Shown: in pieces, positions 8,249 through 15,025 of the stretch | Numbering within the stretch: position 1 is the stretch's first letter | Layout of the letters: the number at the start of each line of letters is the position of its first letter | From: Phycisphaerales bacterium | GTDB lineage: Bacteria; Planctomycetota; Phycisphaerae; Sedimentisphaerales; Anaerobacaceae | Assembly: GCA_003533825.1 (NCBI GenBank) | Contig: DQCG01000265.1 | Coordinates: 1 to 16,745, forward strand | Direction of reading: 5' to 3' | DNA: 16,745 nucleotides | Program-made: the position numbers and the translations under genes | The notes under the pieces: model-generated | The model's input: only the letters and a program-made list of their open reading frames with translations | Databases searched by the model: none | Told to the model about the DNA's origin: nothing

Positions 8249-8409
8249 AAATTTAGCACTGATAGTCCTTACGGATTGCCATATCAAAATATTTTTACCA
8301 CCATGAGCGGTTTTCTGATATTATATACTGGGAAATTTGAGGGTGGTGATAGGCAATAAGATAATTCCTGATGTATTGCGGAAAAGAAATCGAGAACGGG
8401 AGATAAGAT

Positions 8410-8898
8410 ATGAATTGTCCTGCGTGCGGAGTTCCGATGGTGGAAGAAGACTTTGGGAGCGTATCGGTCGATGTCTGCAAGAACGGATGCAAGGGTATAT
8501 GGTTTGACTGGGGAGAATTAAAGGATCTGGACGAGAGCCACGAAGGTCTCGGCAAGGCACTCGAAGAGGCCTTGAAAAACCCACGGGCGAAAGATACCGA
8601 TCGTGGGCCGCTCAAGTGCCCGAAGTGCGGTTTGGAAATGCGCTCGCATAAGTATAAAAGTGCAAAGCAAGTGAATGTGGATGAGTGCTATGCTTGCGGC
8701 GGCTTCTTCCTCGACAGCGGTGAACTCGGCCAGATCAGAGATAACTATATGAGCGAAGAGGAAAGGGACGCTTACGTGCAGAGACTTATAGAGGAGACAC
8801 CTTTAAGGGATGATACTCATAAAGCAAAGCTAAGAGCCGCCGGATGCCACGCACTCGGAAGCCTTTTTAGCAGAAGATGGCCTTTTGTCTGGCCATAA
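8410..8898 (+). CDS. Double zf-TFIIB zinc-ribbon protein
   Basis: A 162-aa protein with two zf-TFIIB-type ribbons. The first uses Cys 3, 6, 23 and 27 and ends GIWFDWGEL; the second uses Cys 70, 73, 93 and 96 and ends GGFFLDSGEL. Each probably binds one zinc. The tail (about 110-162) is charged and then ends SRRWPFVWP. The family is widespread in bacteria and has no settled function. GGGAG lies just upstream of the ATG. It precedes the MBL-fold gene by 38 bp on the same strand, so the two may share a transcript. A shorter relative occurs at 14630-15025 on the other strand, beside lemA-htpX. Confidence 0.85.
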   Translation: MNCPACGVPMVEEDFGSVSVDVCKNGCKGIWFDWGELKDLDESHEGLGKALEEALKNPRAKDTDRGPLKCPKCGLEMRSHKYKSAKQVNVDECYACGGFFLDSGELGQIRDNYMSEEERDAYVQRLIEETPLRDDTHKAKLRAAGCHALGSLFSRRWPFVWP

Positions 8899-8936
8899 TT
8901 TGATCTGTCGTGTAATTGCCGTTAAGGGAAAAGGAG

Positions 8937-9698
8937 ATGCAAAGTCTAAGACGATTAATCTTGCCTGTTGTCTTGGGATTAGCAATTTGTGGATGCCGGA
9001 AAGAAAAGCAAAGTACGGAAAGCACAAGAACAGAAGGAAACGAAGAAACAAGAAAGGAGGCCGTTATGGGTATGACGCTGCAATGGCTTGGTCATGCCAG
9101 CTTTAAGATATGTGATGAAGATGCTGTCATATACATAGATCCGTGGAAATTGAAGGATTCGCCGCACGATGCTACGCTGGTGCTTGTCAGCCACGGCCAT
9201 TATGACCACTACTCACCTGATGATATTGCTAAAGTGAGCGGGCCGGAAACGAAACTTGTCGCTTCGGCCGACGTCGTTGCAAAAGCAAAAGCCGGAGAGG
9301 TGATTCTTCCGGGGCTGTCAATCGAGTTCGGTAATGTCAAAGTGAGCGGAGTGGCCGCATACAATCCCGACAAGCAATTTCATCCGAAAGCAAACAACTG
9401 GACCGGTTTTATCATCGTAGTTGGCTCCCAGCGCATTTATTACGCGGGCGATACCGACCTTACCGAGGAAATGAAAGCTCTAAAAGAAATTGACATCGCC
9501 CTGCTGCCGGTTGGCGGCACTTACACGATGGATGCAGCCCAAGCTGCCGAGGCAACTAAGTACATAAAACCAAAACGAGCCATTCCATACCACTGGGGCG
9601 ACATCGTAGGCGGCCGGGCCGACGCCGAAGCATTTGCAGAGGCGGCAGAATGCGAAACTAAGATATTAACTCCCAGTGAGAAAATCACTTTGGATTAA
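8937..9698 (+). CDS. MBL-fold metal-dependent hydrolase (UPF0173-like), probable lipoprotein
   Basis: A 253-aa metallo-beta-lactamase-fold protein. The metal motif is SHGHYDH (85-91; His86, His88, Asp90, His91); HASF (53-56), GDTD (171-174) and YHWGD (218-222) complete a UPF0173/YtkL-like pattern. Residues 1-20 form a signal peptide with a lipobox-like ICGC (Cys20), followed by a polar linker to about 43, suggesting membrane tethering outside the cytoplasm. The ATG at 8937 is preferred to an in-frame TTG at 8916 because AAGGG lies about 9 nt upstream of it. A second in-frame ATG at 9066 (Met44), preceded by AAAGGAGG with 5-nt spacing, would start a 210-aa cytosolic form that equals the bare family domain. 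Substrate unknown. Confidence 0.85.
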   Translation: MQSLRRLILPVVLGLAICGCRKEKQSTESTRTEGNEETRKEAVMGMTLQWLGHASFKICDEDAVIYIDPWKLKDSPHDATLVLVSHGHYDHYSPDDIAKVSGPETKLVASADVVAKAKAGEVILPGLSIEFGNVKVSGVAAYNPDKQFHPKANNWTGFIIVVGSQRIYYAGDTDLTEEMKALKEIDIALLPVGGTYTMDAAQAAEATKYIKPKRAIPYHWGDIVGGRADAEAFAEAAECETKILTPSEKITLD

Positions 9699-9828
9699 GC
9701 GTTCAATTAGAGAATTAAGACAATAAAGGCAACTGACGGGATAACACCAAACGGAGTTTACGAGAAACCTTATAATATTATATTAGCCAATCGCTCCAGG
9801 TGACTGGTCTATAGTTGAAGGTTAGTCC

Positions 9829-10047
9829 ATGAGTTCACATGATACCTATGGCTGTGAGAAGTGTCGCAGAAAAGACAAAACTTGCCTGCAACAGATCGGA
9901 GAACAGGTTTATAACGAATATCTTGGAGGCAAGGCCAAGGAGACGGTGACGGATTTCGAGTGTATTGAGTGTGGTGCACAATGGAGAGAAACTATTGAAT
10001 GGGGAGCAGGTGGACCCGGTAACTTCTGGAACCCCAAGCAGAATTAA
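9829..10047 (+). CDS. Small Cys-rich zinc-ribbon-like protein, hypothetical
   Basis: A 72-aa protein with Cys 9, 12, 19, 45 and 48: a CEKC pair near the start and a CIEC pair in FECIECGAQW, the layout of a small zinc ribbon. A Gly/Trp-rich tail follows (WGAGGPGNFWNP). GAAGG lies 9 nt before the ATG. It is separated by 130 bp from the MBL gene and 132 bp from the next leader ORF. I do not recognise a named family; a structural or nucleic-acid-binding role is only a guess from the ribbon. Confidence 0.6.
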   Translation: MSSHDTYGCEKCRRKDKTCLQQIGEQVYNEYLGGKAKETVTDFECIECGAQWRETIEWGAGGPGNFWNPKQN

Positions 10048-10179
10048 AGGTGTACAGTATGCTTTTCAATTTCCCGACATTTGCTAACATAAAGTGGCTA
10101 CTGACTGTAATAAACTTCTGATATGAGAAATGCTTAATTGTATTCAAAGTAAACCAAACTTTGATGGGGAGCCCATACA

Positions 10180-10224
10180 ATGCCTAATCCAGATGTCCCT
10201 CTATACAGGAGCAGAGCCAGATGA
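10180..10224 (+). CDS. 14-codon leader ORF overlapping the HEPN-like gene
   Basis: ATG at 10180 with GGGGAG 9 nt upstream encodes MPNPDVPLYRSRAR and stops at the TGA of 10222-10224, sharing ATGA with the next gene's start. The geometry is that of translational coupling. It could be a leader peptide, or the separated N-terminus of the downstream protein after a one-base frameshift. Confidence 0.4.
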   Translation: MPNPDVPLYRSRAR

Positions 10225-10850
10225 GTATATCCCTTGATGAAGCCTGGGAACAAGAAGCCCAGGAGGCCTACGAGACGGAGCTTGTTGAAAATGCTCTCAA
10301 AGAGATTTCATACGACGGAATTAGTCATTATTTGTTTCAATATGGTCATGCGATTCAGACGCGAGTTGAAAAGTGCCTCAAGTCTGCAAAGGATTTACAC
10401 AAAGAAAAGAAATATGGTCCATCAATAGTGTGTTCATGTACGTCCGTAGAGGTCACAATAAAATACTTTATGCTTCGGCCTCTTATGCAAGGAGCGTTTC
10501 TTAGCGACGAATGGGCAGAATTGCTTACAAAACGAATACTCTCTGGAAAAGCCGCTAATGACAGACAAATGCTCCCTAGCATACTGAAGTCCTATGGGAT
10601 AATCATTAACGACATCAAGCTTCAATCTGGTGAGCCGGTGTGGCAGGTCCTATACGAGCGAATCTGGAAAGCACGCAATAAGTATGCCCACCAAGGTGAC
10701 CCTGTCTCAAGGCAACTTTCGGCGCAAGGTATAAAGGCTGCGACTCGCATGACAAAACTGGCTAATGATGTCCTTGTGAAGGCACTGGAATGGAAAAAGG
10801 GCGATCATCAGTTTGGATCTGAAAAGCACGGAAAAAGTCCTTTTACATAG
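10221..10850 (+). CDS. HEPN-like domain protein (RNxxxH motif)
   Basis: A 209-aa, mostly helical protein with no signal or membrane segment. Residues 152-157 read RNKYAH, an exact R-N-x-x-x-H motif of HEPN domains, at the end of a helix (VWQVLYERIWKARNKYAHQG). Earlier helices (about 35-95, with YGHAIQTRVEKCLKSAKDL and SCTSVEVTIKYFML) fit a HEPN four-helix bundle. HEPN proteins with this motif are often metal-independent RNases in toxin or defence systems; others only bind nucleotides. AGGAG lies 10 nt before the ATG and a 14-codon ORF overlaps its start. No MNT-type nucleotidyltransferase partner is adjacent: downstream is an IS element. The fold is inferred from one motif and predicted helicity, and the role from the family. 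Confidence 0.6.
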   Translation: MSISLDEAWEQEAQEAYETELVENALKEISYDGISHYLFQYGHAIQTRVEKCLKSAKDLHKEKKYGPSIVCSCTSVEVTIKYFMLRPLMQGAFLSDEWAELLTKRILSGKAANDRQMLPSILKSYGIIINDIKLQSGEPVWQVLYERIWKARNKYAHQGDPVSRQLSAQGIKAATRMTKLANDVLVKALEWKKGDHQFGSEKHGKSPFT

Positions 10851-10912
10851 GTCAAGTTTTGTCATTGTTTGAATAATCAACAAATGCCAGGAATGGTCAA
10901 GTTGAATATCTA

Positions 10913-10922
10913 AGATAAAATC
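10913..10922. repeat. Target-site duplication, left copy
   Basis: AGATAAAATC directly abuts the left end of the IS and recurs at 12241-12250. If the first C belongs to the inverted repeat, the duplication is 9 bp. Confidence 0.85.
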
Positions 10923-10925
10923 ACT

Positions 10926-10937
10926 ACTGTCCCGTTA
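10926..10937. repeat. IS terminal inverted repeat, left
   Basis: ACTGTCCCGTTA; its last three bases (10935-10937) are also the stop codon of the transposase read on the minus strand. Confidence 0.9.
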
Positions 10938-12104
10938 TAAGTCGAATAACAATAATTGGTTACGTAAAAGGCTCTTTGGAAAGTTGTTGAAATCCGCAGA
11001 AAACAGGTTTTTTACGGGTGTTTTCTCGAAAAGCATAACACCCAAAACTTGCAGAATTTCGTACATGCTGGCCTTCAGGTCGAGTTCTTTTTTTAAGATA
11101 GCCACGAGTACATAAACGCTGATGGCGATCCACACCTGCGTTTTGACTGCGTTGGGTGTAGTGCCGTAAAAGGCTTTGATCCGAAGATGTTGCTTGATCC
11201 ATTTGAAAAATAATTCGATCTGCCAGCGGAACTTGTACAGCCGAGCAATCGTCCAGGGCGACAGATTGAAGTTGTTGGTCAGGAACAGAAAACGTTTGTC
11301 CAGTTCGGTATCGACGTAGTGGATTCGTCGCAAGAGTTCGGGATAATATGCTGAGCTTTTCGGGCCGGTCAAACGAATGGCTTGATCGCTGCGTAAGCCT
11401 CGGCTTTTGTCTACCGGACAGGAAGCCCGACGTGTAAAAGCCAGGTTGTTTTTGGCGCGGGTGACAAAGAAGGATTGCTGCTGATGAATGTGGTACAAAC
11501 GCTGAAAATCGATGTACCCTTTGTCCATGATATAGAAGGCTCCGGCCTCGAACATCACGTGATCGAGAAAATGCACATCGTGCGTCTGACCGCCTGTAAT
11601 GCGGATAAACGCCGGAATATTGCCTCGCAGATCCAGTTGGGTATGCACCTTGACGGCGCTTTTGCGTCGGCGATGCTGCGCCCAGGGAAACAGCGTCAGA
11701 GACAGATCGATGACGGTGAAATCCAACGCATAGACGGCTCGTTTGAGATTCATGGCCAGAGGTTGATGCGCATAAAGCCTGCGGGCCTGATCGATCAGAA
11801 TCAGAGCAAGATCGCGATAGATTCTCCAGTCGCGTAATTCGTTGGCTTTGGCCAAAGTGGTACGTGATACACGTGCTTTCATTCCGGCATGATAAAGTTT
11901 GGGACCTGCGGCACGCAGACAGGCTTCGATGTCGCGCAAACTCTCGCGGCCGGTTAATTGCGCAAAGGTCATGCAATAAAACTGATCGAGACAGGTAAAG
12001 GTTTTGACGCGACGATCGCCTCGATATAGATCGACGCATGACTTGAAACGCCGTCGTGGAAAGTAGTCCATGATCTGCGAGAATACAATTCGACCGTGGT
12101 TCAT
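10935..12104 (-). CDS. IS4-family DDE transposase
   Basis: A 389-aa cut-and-paste transposase. An N-terminal region resembling DUF4372 (ARRRFKSCVDLY-like start, FAQLTGRESLRDIEACL) precedes an RNase-H-fold DDE domain. The catalytic residues appear as Asp128 (ALDFTVIDL), Asp194 (IMDKGYIDF) and Glu297. The IS4 hallmark Y-(2)-R-(3)-E-(6)-K is exact at Tyr290, Arg293, Glu297 and Lys304 (YKFRWQIELFFKWIK). An in-frame ATG at 12140 exists, but the ATG at 12104 is preferred because AGGAG lies 6 nt upstream. The stop codon lies in the left inverted repeat. No frameshift or truncation is seen. Confidence 0.93.
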   Translation of the reverse strand: MNHGRIVFSQIMDYFPRRRFKSCVDLYRGDRRVKTFTCLDQFYCMTFAQLTGRESLRDIEACLRAAGPKLYHAGMKARVSRTTLAKANELRDWRIYRDLALILIDQARRLYAHQPLAMNLKRAVYALDFTVIDLSLTLFPWAQHRRRKSAVKVHTQLDLRGNIPAFIRITGGQTHDVHFLDHVMFEAGAFYIMDKGYIDFQRLYHIHQQQSFFVTRAKNNLAFTRRASCPVDKSRGLRSDQAIRLTGPKSSAYYPELLRRIHYVDTELDKRFLFLTNNFNLSPWTIARLYKFRWQIELFFKWIKQHLRIKAFYGTTPNAVKTQVWIAISVYVLVAILKKELDLKASMYEILQVLGVMLFEKTPVKNLFSADFNNFPKSLLRNQLLLFDL

Positions 12105-12224
12105 GTTTGGCTCCTGTAAGTAGTTCAGGGCCGTAATCATACACGATCAAATTGAAATCGATACAGGTCATAATTTGTTTTAAGTCTTTGATATAATTAG
12201 TGTTATTGTAAAATCGTTAAATTT

Positions 12225-12236
12225 TAACGGGACAGT
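12225..12236. repeat. IS terminal inverted repeat, right
   Basis: TAACGGGACAGT, the exact complement of the left repeat; it lies upstream of the transposase gene. Confidence 0.9.
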
Positions 12237-12240
12237 ACTG

Positions 12241-12250
12241 AGATAAAATC
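12241..12250. repeat. Target-site duplication, right copy
   Basis: AGATAAAATC, identical to the left copy at 10913-10922. Confidence 0.85.
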
Positions 12251-12293
12251 AAAAATTATAATCAGTGTGACATGGGCTAACATCGGGCTACAA

Positions 12294-12327
12294 GAGACCA
12301 CTTGATCGCCACGCGATCAAGCGTCTC
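12294..12327 (-). terminator. Strong hairpin after htpX, terminator without a U-tract
   Basis: CTTGATCGC (12301-12309) pairs perfectly with GCGATCAAG (12313-12321) over a 3-nt loop. GAGAC (12294-12298) and GTCTC (12323-12327) extend the stem beyond a small internal bulge. It lies 64 bp past the htpX stop. The minus-strand bases that follow are not T-rich, so it may act as a 3'-end stabiliser and not a classic terminator. Confidence 0.5.
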
Positions 12328-12390
12328 ATGAGCACGCCCGTTACCATCCGAACTGGAAGTAAATTCAAATGTACGTCTCCCTCCTGTTTT

Positions 12391-13620
12391 TTATCCACGG
12401 GGAATATCGAGACTCTTGTTGCAGCGAGGGCACGTAACTGTACTACTCTTGTAGTTGGGTGGGATTTTTAATTTCAGCCCACAGGCGCAGGTCAGGAATA
12501 TGAATTGATTGACTCTTCTCATAATATCACCAACCTGCCGCATTTGCTTCTCGGCGCGGTCTTTCTTTGCAGCCTCGGCGCTCGCCTGGCGCAAAGCAAC
12601 ATCTTCTTTTGCGTTTAAAGCGGCAACGGGGACGACGGTTTTGTTATGCGTCACCTCGGTAAAGGCATCCGAGTACTGTTTCATGGAAGCACCATGAGTC
12701 AATTTGCGCAGAATCTTTATCCTTTCTGAAATCGGCGGATGTGTGCTGGTCAGGTCGGAAAGCTTCATCTGCTTTTTTGACTTAAAGGGATTGACAATAT
12801 ACATCGGCGCCGTCACCTTGTTCACGGCAGCCAACTGCGGCGACGGGTCACCGGCAATTTTCTCCAAGGCGCTGGCGAGGCCTTCCGGGTATCGTGTTAA
12901 TCTGGCAGCACCGGCGTCTGCAAGGTACTCACGCCGACGTGAAAGTGCAAAATATAAGAGGTATGCCATAATCGGTGCCACAATCGCAGCAATAATTGCG
13001 ATTATGAGCATAACAATCTGGGCCTGGCCGCCGCCTTTGCCGCCGCTCGAGTATCTTCGGCGAGATCCCATCGAACTGTAAAACATCCCCCGCAGAAATA
13101 CCTGGGATAGCAGGACGATCGAGCCGAGCATTATGCCGGCGAGCGTCACGAAGAGGATGTCACGGTGGAGAATATGGCTTATCTCGTGGGCAATAACGCC
13201 CTGAAGCTCGTCTCTGTTGAGCCGCCCCAGAAGCCCCGCCGTCACGGCGACAGATGCGTTTTTCGGATTTCGACCGGTGGCAAAAGCATTGGGTGCCGGA
13301 TCATTGATTATGTATATTTTGGGCATCGCGGGCAGGCCCGCCGCGATTTTCATCTCTTCGACGACATTGAACAATTGTGGATGAACTTCGTGGGTAACCG
13401 GTTTGGCGCGGCTCGCCGCCAGCAGTATTTGATCGCCGTTCGACAAGCTTATCAATGTCAGAATCAGCCAGATTGCCGTAGCAATCATCAGGCCGAACAA
13501 ACCACCTTCCTGGCCGAAGAAAGCCATGCCAATTATAAAGCCCAGCAGCAGCAGCACCGCCGCCATAACCACCATCAGAACGATGGAACTCCTTTTATTG
13601 GCTCTAATCAGCTCCCACAT
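12391..13620 (-). CDS. htpX: HtpX-like M48 membrane metalloprotease with C-terminal zinc ribbon
   Basis: A 409-aa zinc protease of the inner membrane that degrades damaged membrane proteins. Two N-terminal membrane helices (about 13-34 and 42-60) come first, then the active site HEISH (145-149) with the third zinc ligand Glu231 in RRREYLADAGA, and two more helices (about 155-180 and 201-226). The core ends near residue 310 (STHPPISERIKILRKL). E. coli HtpX is under 300 aa; here about 100 residues are added: a charged Ala/Lys/Glu linker and a Cys-rich end with C378-x-C380 and C397-P-R-C400, a probable zinc ribbon on the cytosolic side. Only a weak GGGC stands upstream of the ATG. It is the last gene after lemA, with a strong hairpin between them and another after it. 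Confidence 0.92.
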   Translation of the reverse strand: MWELIRANKRSSIVLMVVMAAVLLLLGFIIGMAFFGQEGGLFGLMIATAIWLILTLISLSNGDQILLAASRAKPVTHEVHPQLFNVVEEMKIAAGLPAMPKIYIINDPAPNAFATGRNPKNASVAVTAGLLGRLNRDELQGVIAHEISHILHRDILFVTLAGIMLGSIVLLSQVFLRGMFYSSMGSRRRYSSGGKGGGQAQIVMLIIAIIAAIVAPIMAYLLYFALSRRREYLADAGAARLTRYPEGLASALEKIAGDPSPQLAAVNKVTAPMYIVNPFKSKKQMKLSDLTSTHPPISERIKILRKLTHGASMKQYSDAFTEVTHNKTVVPVAALNAKEDVALRQASAEAAKKDRAEKQMRQVGDIMRRVNQFIFLTCACGLKLKIPPNYKSSTVTCPRCNKSLDIPRG

Positions 13621-13677
13621 TGTAAACTGCCCGTAATCCGGCCCATAATAACAACAAAACGGTTTTTAGGATAACAT

Positions 13678-13725
13678 CGCAAGTGGAATCGAATCTGTCA
13701 TATAAGCAATCCGATTCCACTCGCG
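13678..13725 (-). other. Intercistronic hairpin between lemA and htpX
   Basis: AGTGGAATCG (13682-13691) and CGATTCCACT (13712-13721) form a perfect 10-bp stem with a 20-nt loop; CGC/GCG extends it past one mismatch. No U-tract follows in the minus direction. It may set lemA and htpX at different levels through RNA processing or partial termination. The 267-bp space between the genes holds no other ORF I can support. Confidence 0.55.
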
Positions 13726-13887
13726 CCAGAACATACCGATAGACTGGTTTTTATGACCGCCTTATCAGATTTCCTGATTCCATGTGCCCAATTTCGGTTT
13801 CATCCGGACAGACAATTCGGACAAAACCGGGCAAATCAGTTAGAAGCAAACCGAACGATCACTGCATTTTGCGTCACATTCGAAGTT

Positions 13888-14460
13888 CTAAGTAAAGCTC
13901 ACCTTCGGAACTTCCCGCTCGGCAGCAACTTCAATCTCGAAGAAGTCGCGTTTGCCAAAACCAAACATCCCCGCAATGATGTTCGACGGGAACATCTGAA
14001 TCTTGTTATTGAAGAACAAGACCTGGTCGTTGTAGCTCTGCCTGGAGAAAGAGATTTTGTTCTCGGTGCCGGTCAGCTCTTCCTGAACCGCAAGGAAATT
14101 CTGATTGGCCTTCAGGTCGGGGTAGTTCTCGACGACCAGCATAAATTTGCTGAGCGCTTCGCCGAGTGCGCCTTCCGCTTTCGAAGCTTCACTGACGGTA
14201 TTCGCTCCCATTGCCTGGCTTCGTGCCTTTGTAATAGCCTCAAAAGTCCCGCGCTCATGCTTCATATAGCCCTTGGCAGTCTCGACAAGATTGGGAATCA
14301 GATCGTGCCGGCGCTTCAACTGGACGTCGATCTGCGACCAGGCATTATCAACCTGATTGCGGAGGCGAACCAGAGCATTGTAGACGCCAATTACAAAAAT
14401 AATCAGCAAAAGCGGAATACCAACCAGGATTATGAGCGCAATAATGATCGGTGTTCCCAT
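13888..14460 (-). CDS. lemA: LemA family membrane protein
   Basis: A 190-aa LemA-family protein: one N-terminal membrane helix (about 5-27), then a helical domain with the family's NQVDNAWSQIDVQLKRRHDLIPNLVETAKGYMKHE (about 35-69), YPDLKANQNFLAVQEEL (about 117-133) and a QMFPSNIIAGMFGF stretch near the end. It has an AAAGGAG 7 nt before the ATG. LemA is commonly encoded beside HtpX or other membrane quality-control genes. Here it sits after a zf-TFIIB gene and a 37-aa TM peptide and before htpX. The molecular function is not established. Length and ends are normal. Confidence 0.93.
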   Translation of the reverse strand: MGTPIIIALIILVGIPLLLIIFVIGVYNALVRLRNQVDNAWSQIDVQLKRRHDLIPNLVETAKGYMKHERGTFEAITKARSQAMGANTVSEASKAEGALGEALSKFMLVVENYPDLKANQNFLAVQEELTGTENKISFSRQSYNDQVLFFNNKIQMFPSNIIAGMFGFGKRDFFEIEVAAEREVPKVSFT

Positions 14461-14499
14461 AGGTTTTCTCCTTTATCGAAGGTCTTTTTTGCCCCCGCG

Positions 14500-14613
14500 C
14501 TACGACGAGCGTTTTTTCAGGATTAGCACTCCTACAATAGCGACGACAGCAACAATTATTGATACTAAGGTCAGTGTACTGATGGCAACGACGGGTGATA
14601 CTGTGGTCATCAT
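14500..14613 (-). CDS. 37-aa single-span membrane peptide
   Basis: A very short gene: AGGAG stands 7 nt before the ATG at 14613 and the TAG lies at 14500-14502. The peptide has a short polar start (MMTTVSP), about 24 hydrophobic residues rich in Val, Ile, Ala and Leu, and a basic end (KKRSS). By the positive-inside rule its C-terminus faces the cytosol. It begins 17 nt after the zf-TFIIB stop and ends 39 nt before lemA, all on one strand, so it is almost certainly in the same transcript. I know no family for it. Mini-membrane proteins often regulate membrane proteases or transporters, so HtpX or LemA would be the natural partner, but that is inference. Confidence 0.7.
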   Translation of the reverse strand: MMTTVSPVVAISTLTLVSIIVAVVAIVGVLILKKRSS

Positions 14614-14629
14614 AATTTTACTCCTTTCG

Positions 14630-15025
14630 TCAAACTTTCTTGTGGCCAAATATATCAGCTAACAACTTTTGAATTTTATTGTCTTTGTCCAACTCTGCCC
14701 TGTCGAAGATATCCTGCAGCTCTCCTTTATCAAACCACAAACCATCGCCTCTGCGGCATTTATCTATGAGCAAGGTGGGCTTGGAAGAGCCAACGACAAT
14801 TTTTTGCATTTTTTTGTCGCAAATAGGGCATTTCCTAATTTTTTCGGTGCTAACCGTATCGATTTTAAAAGAATCAAGCATGTGTTTAGCTTTGTCAGGC
14901 TCGTTGAGCAGAAGTTCAAGCTCGCCGGCATCCAGCCAGATGCCGCCGCAGTCGGTGCAATAATCTATCTCTACACCCTCGAGTTCAAGCGTGATCATCG
15001 CATTTTTACAAGCTGGACAATCCAT
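14630..15025 (-). CDS. zf-TFIIB zinc-ribbon protein, first gene of the lemA-htpX operon
   Basis: A 131-aa protein with two zf-TFIIB units. The first has CPAC (3-6) and CTDC followed by GGIWLDAGEL. The second has CPIC and DKCRRGDGLWFDKGEL, where the fourth Cys is Gly (GGC codon), so its zinc site may be incomplete; I recall similar C-x-x-G-x-G variants in this family. The Shine-Dalgarno before the ATG at 15025 is weak (TTGAG). It is 17 nt from the mini-TM gene and heads the cluster that includes lemA and htpX. It is related to but shorter than the protein at 8410-8898. Function unknown. Confidence 0.85.
   Translation of the reverse strand: MDCPACKNAMITLELEGVEIDYCTDCGGIWLDAGELELLLNEPDKAKHMLDSFKIDTVSTEKIRKCPICDKKMQKIVVGSSKPTLLIDKCRRGDGLWFDKGELQDIFDRAELDKDNKIQKLLADIFGHKKV

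Larger units (their letters stand above)
10923..12240 (-). mobile_element. Intact IS4-family insertion sequence, about 1.32 kb
   Basis: One transposase gene is enclosed by inverted repeats: ACTGTCCCGTTA at 10926-10937 and its exact complement at 12225-12240's inner part (12225-12236); the match extends to 15 of 16 bp over 10922-10937 and 12225-12240. It is flanked by a 10-bp direct repeat, within the usual IS4 range. Perfect ends, a perfect duplication and an open transposase frame point to a recent, possibly still mobile insertion. It inserted between the HEPN-like gene and the htpX operon without breaking a recognisable gene. Confidence 0.93.

Noticed and set aside
8297..8347. ACCACC/GGTGGT inverted repeat before the zf-TFIIB gene as an operator
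   Set aside because: Six base pairs across about 40 nt in a small region is easily expected by chance.
12105..12140. Upstream ATG for the transposase
   Set aside because: The ATG at 12104 has AGGAG at 6 nt; the upstream one would add 12 residues without a good ribosome site.
10960..12171. A 403-aa open frame on the minus strand overlapping the whole transposase
   Set aside because: It lies in a different frame of the same strand as an intact transposase with full catalytic motifs; its composition (Arg/Ser-rich, no motif) is that of a shadow.
13753..14526. A 257-aa open frame opposite lemA
   Set aside because: It is the complement of lemA, and its translation has no domain features.
14630..15025. 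Loss of a Cys in the second ribbon as a damaging mutation
   Set aside because: I recall C-x-x-G-x-G-LWFD variants in this family, so it is probably a normal subtype.
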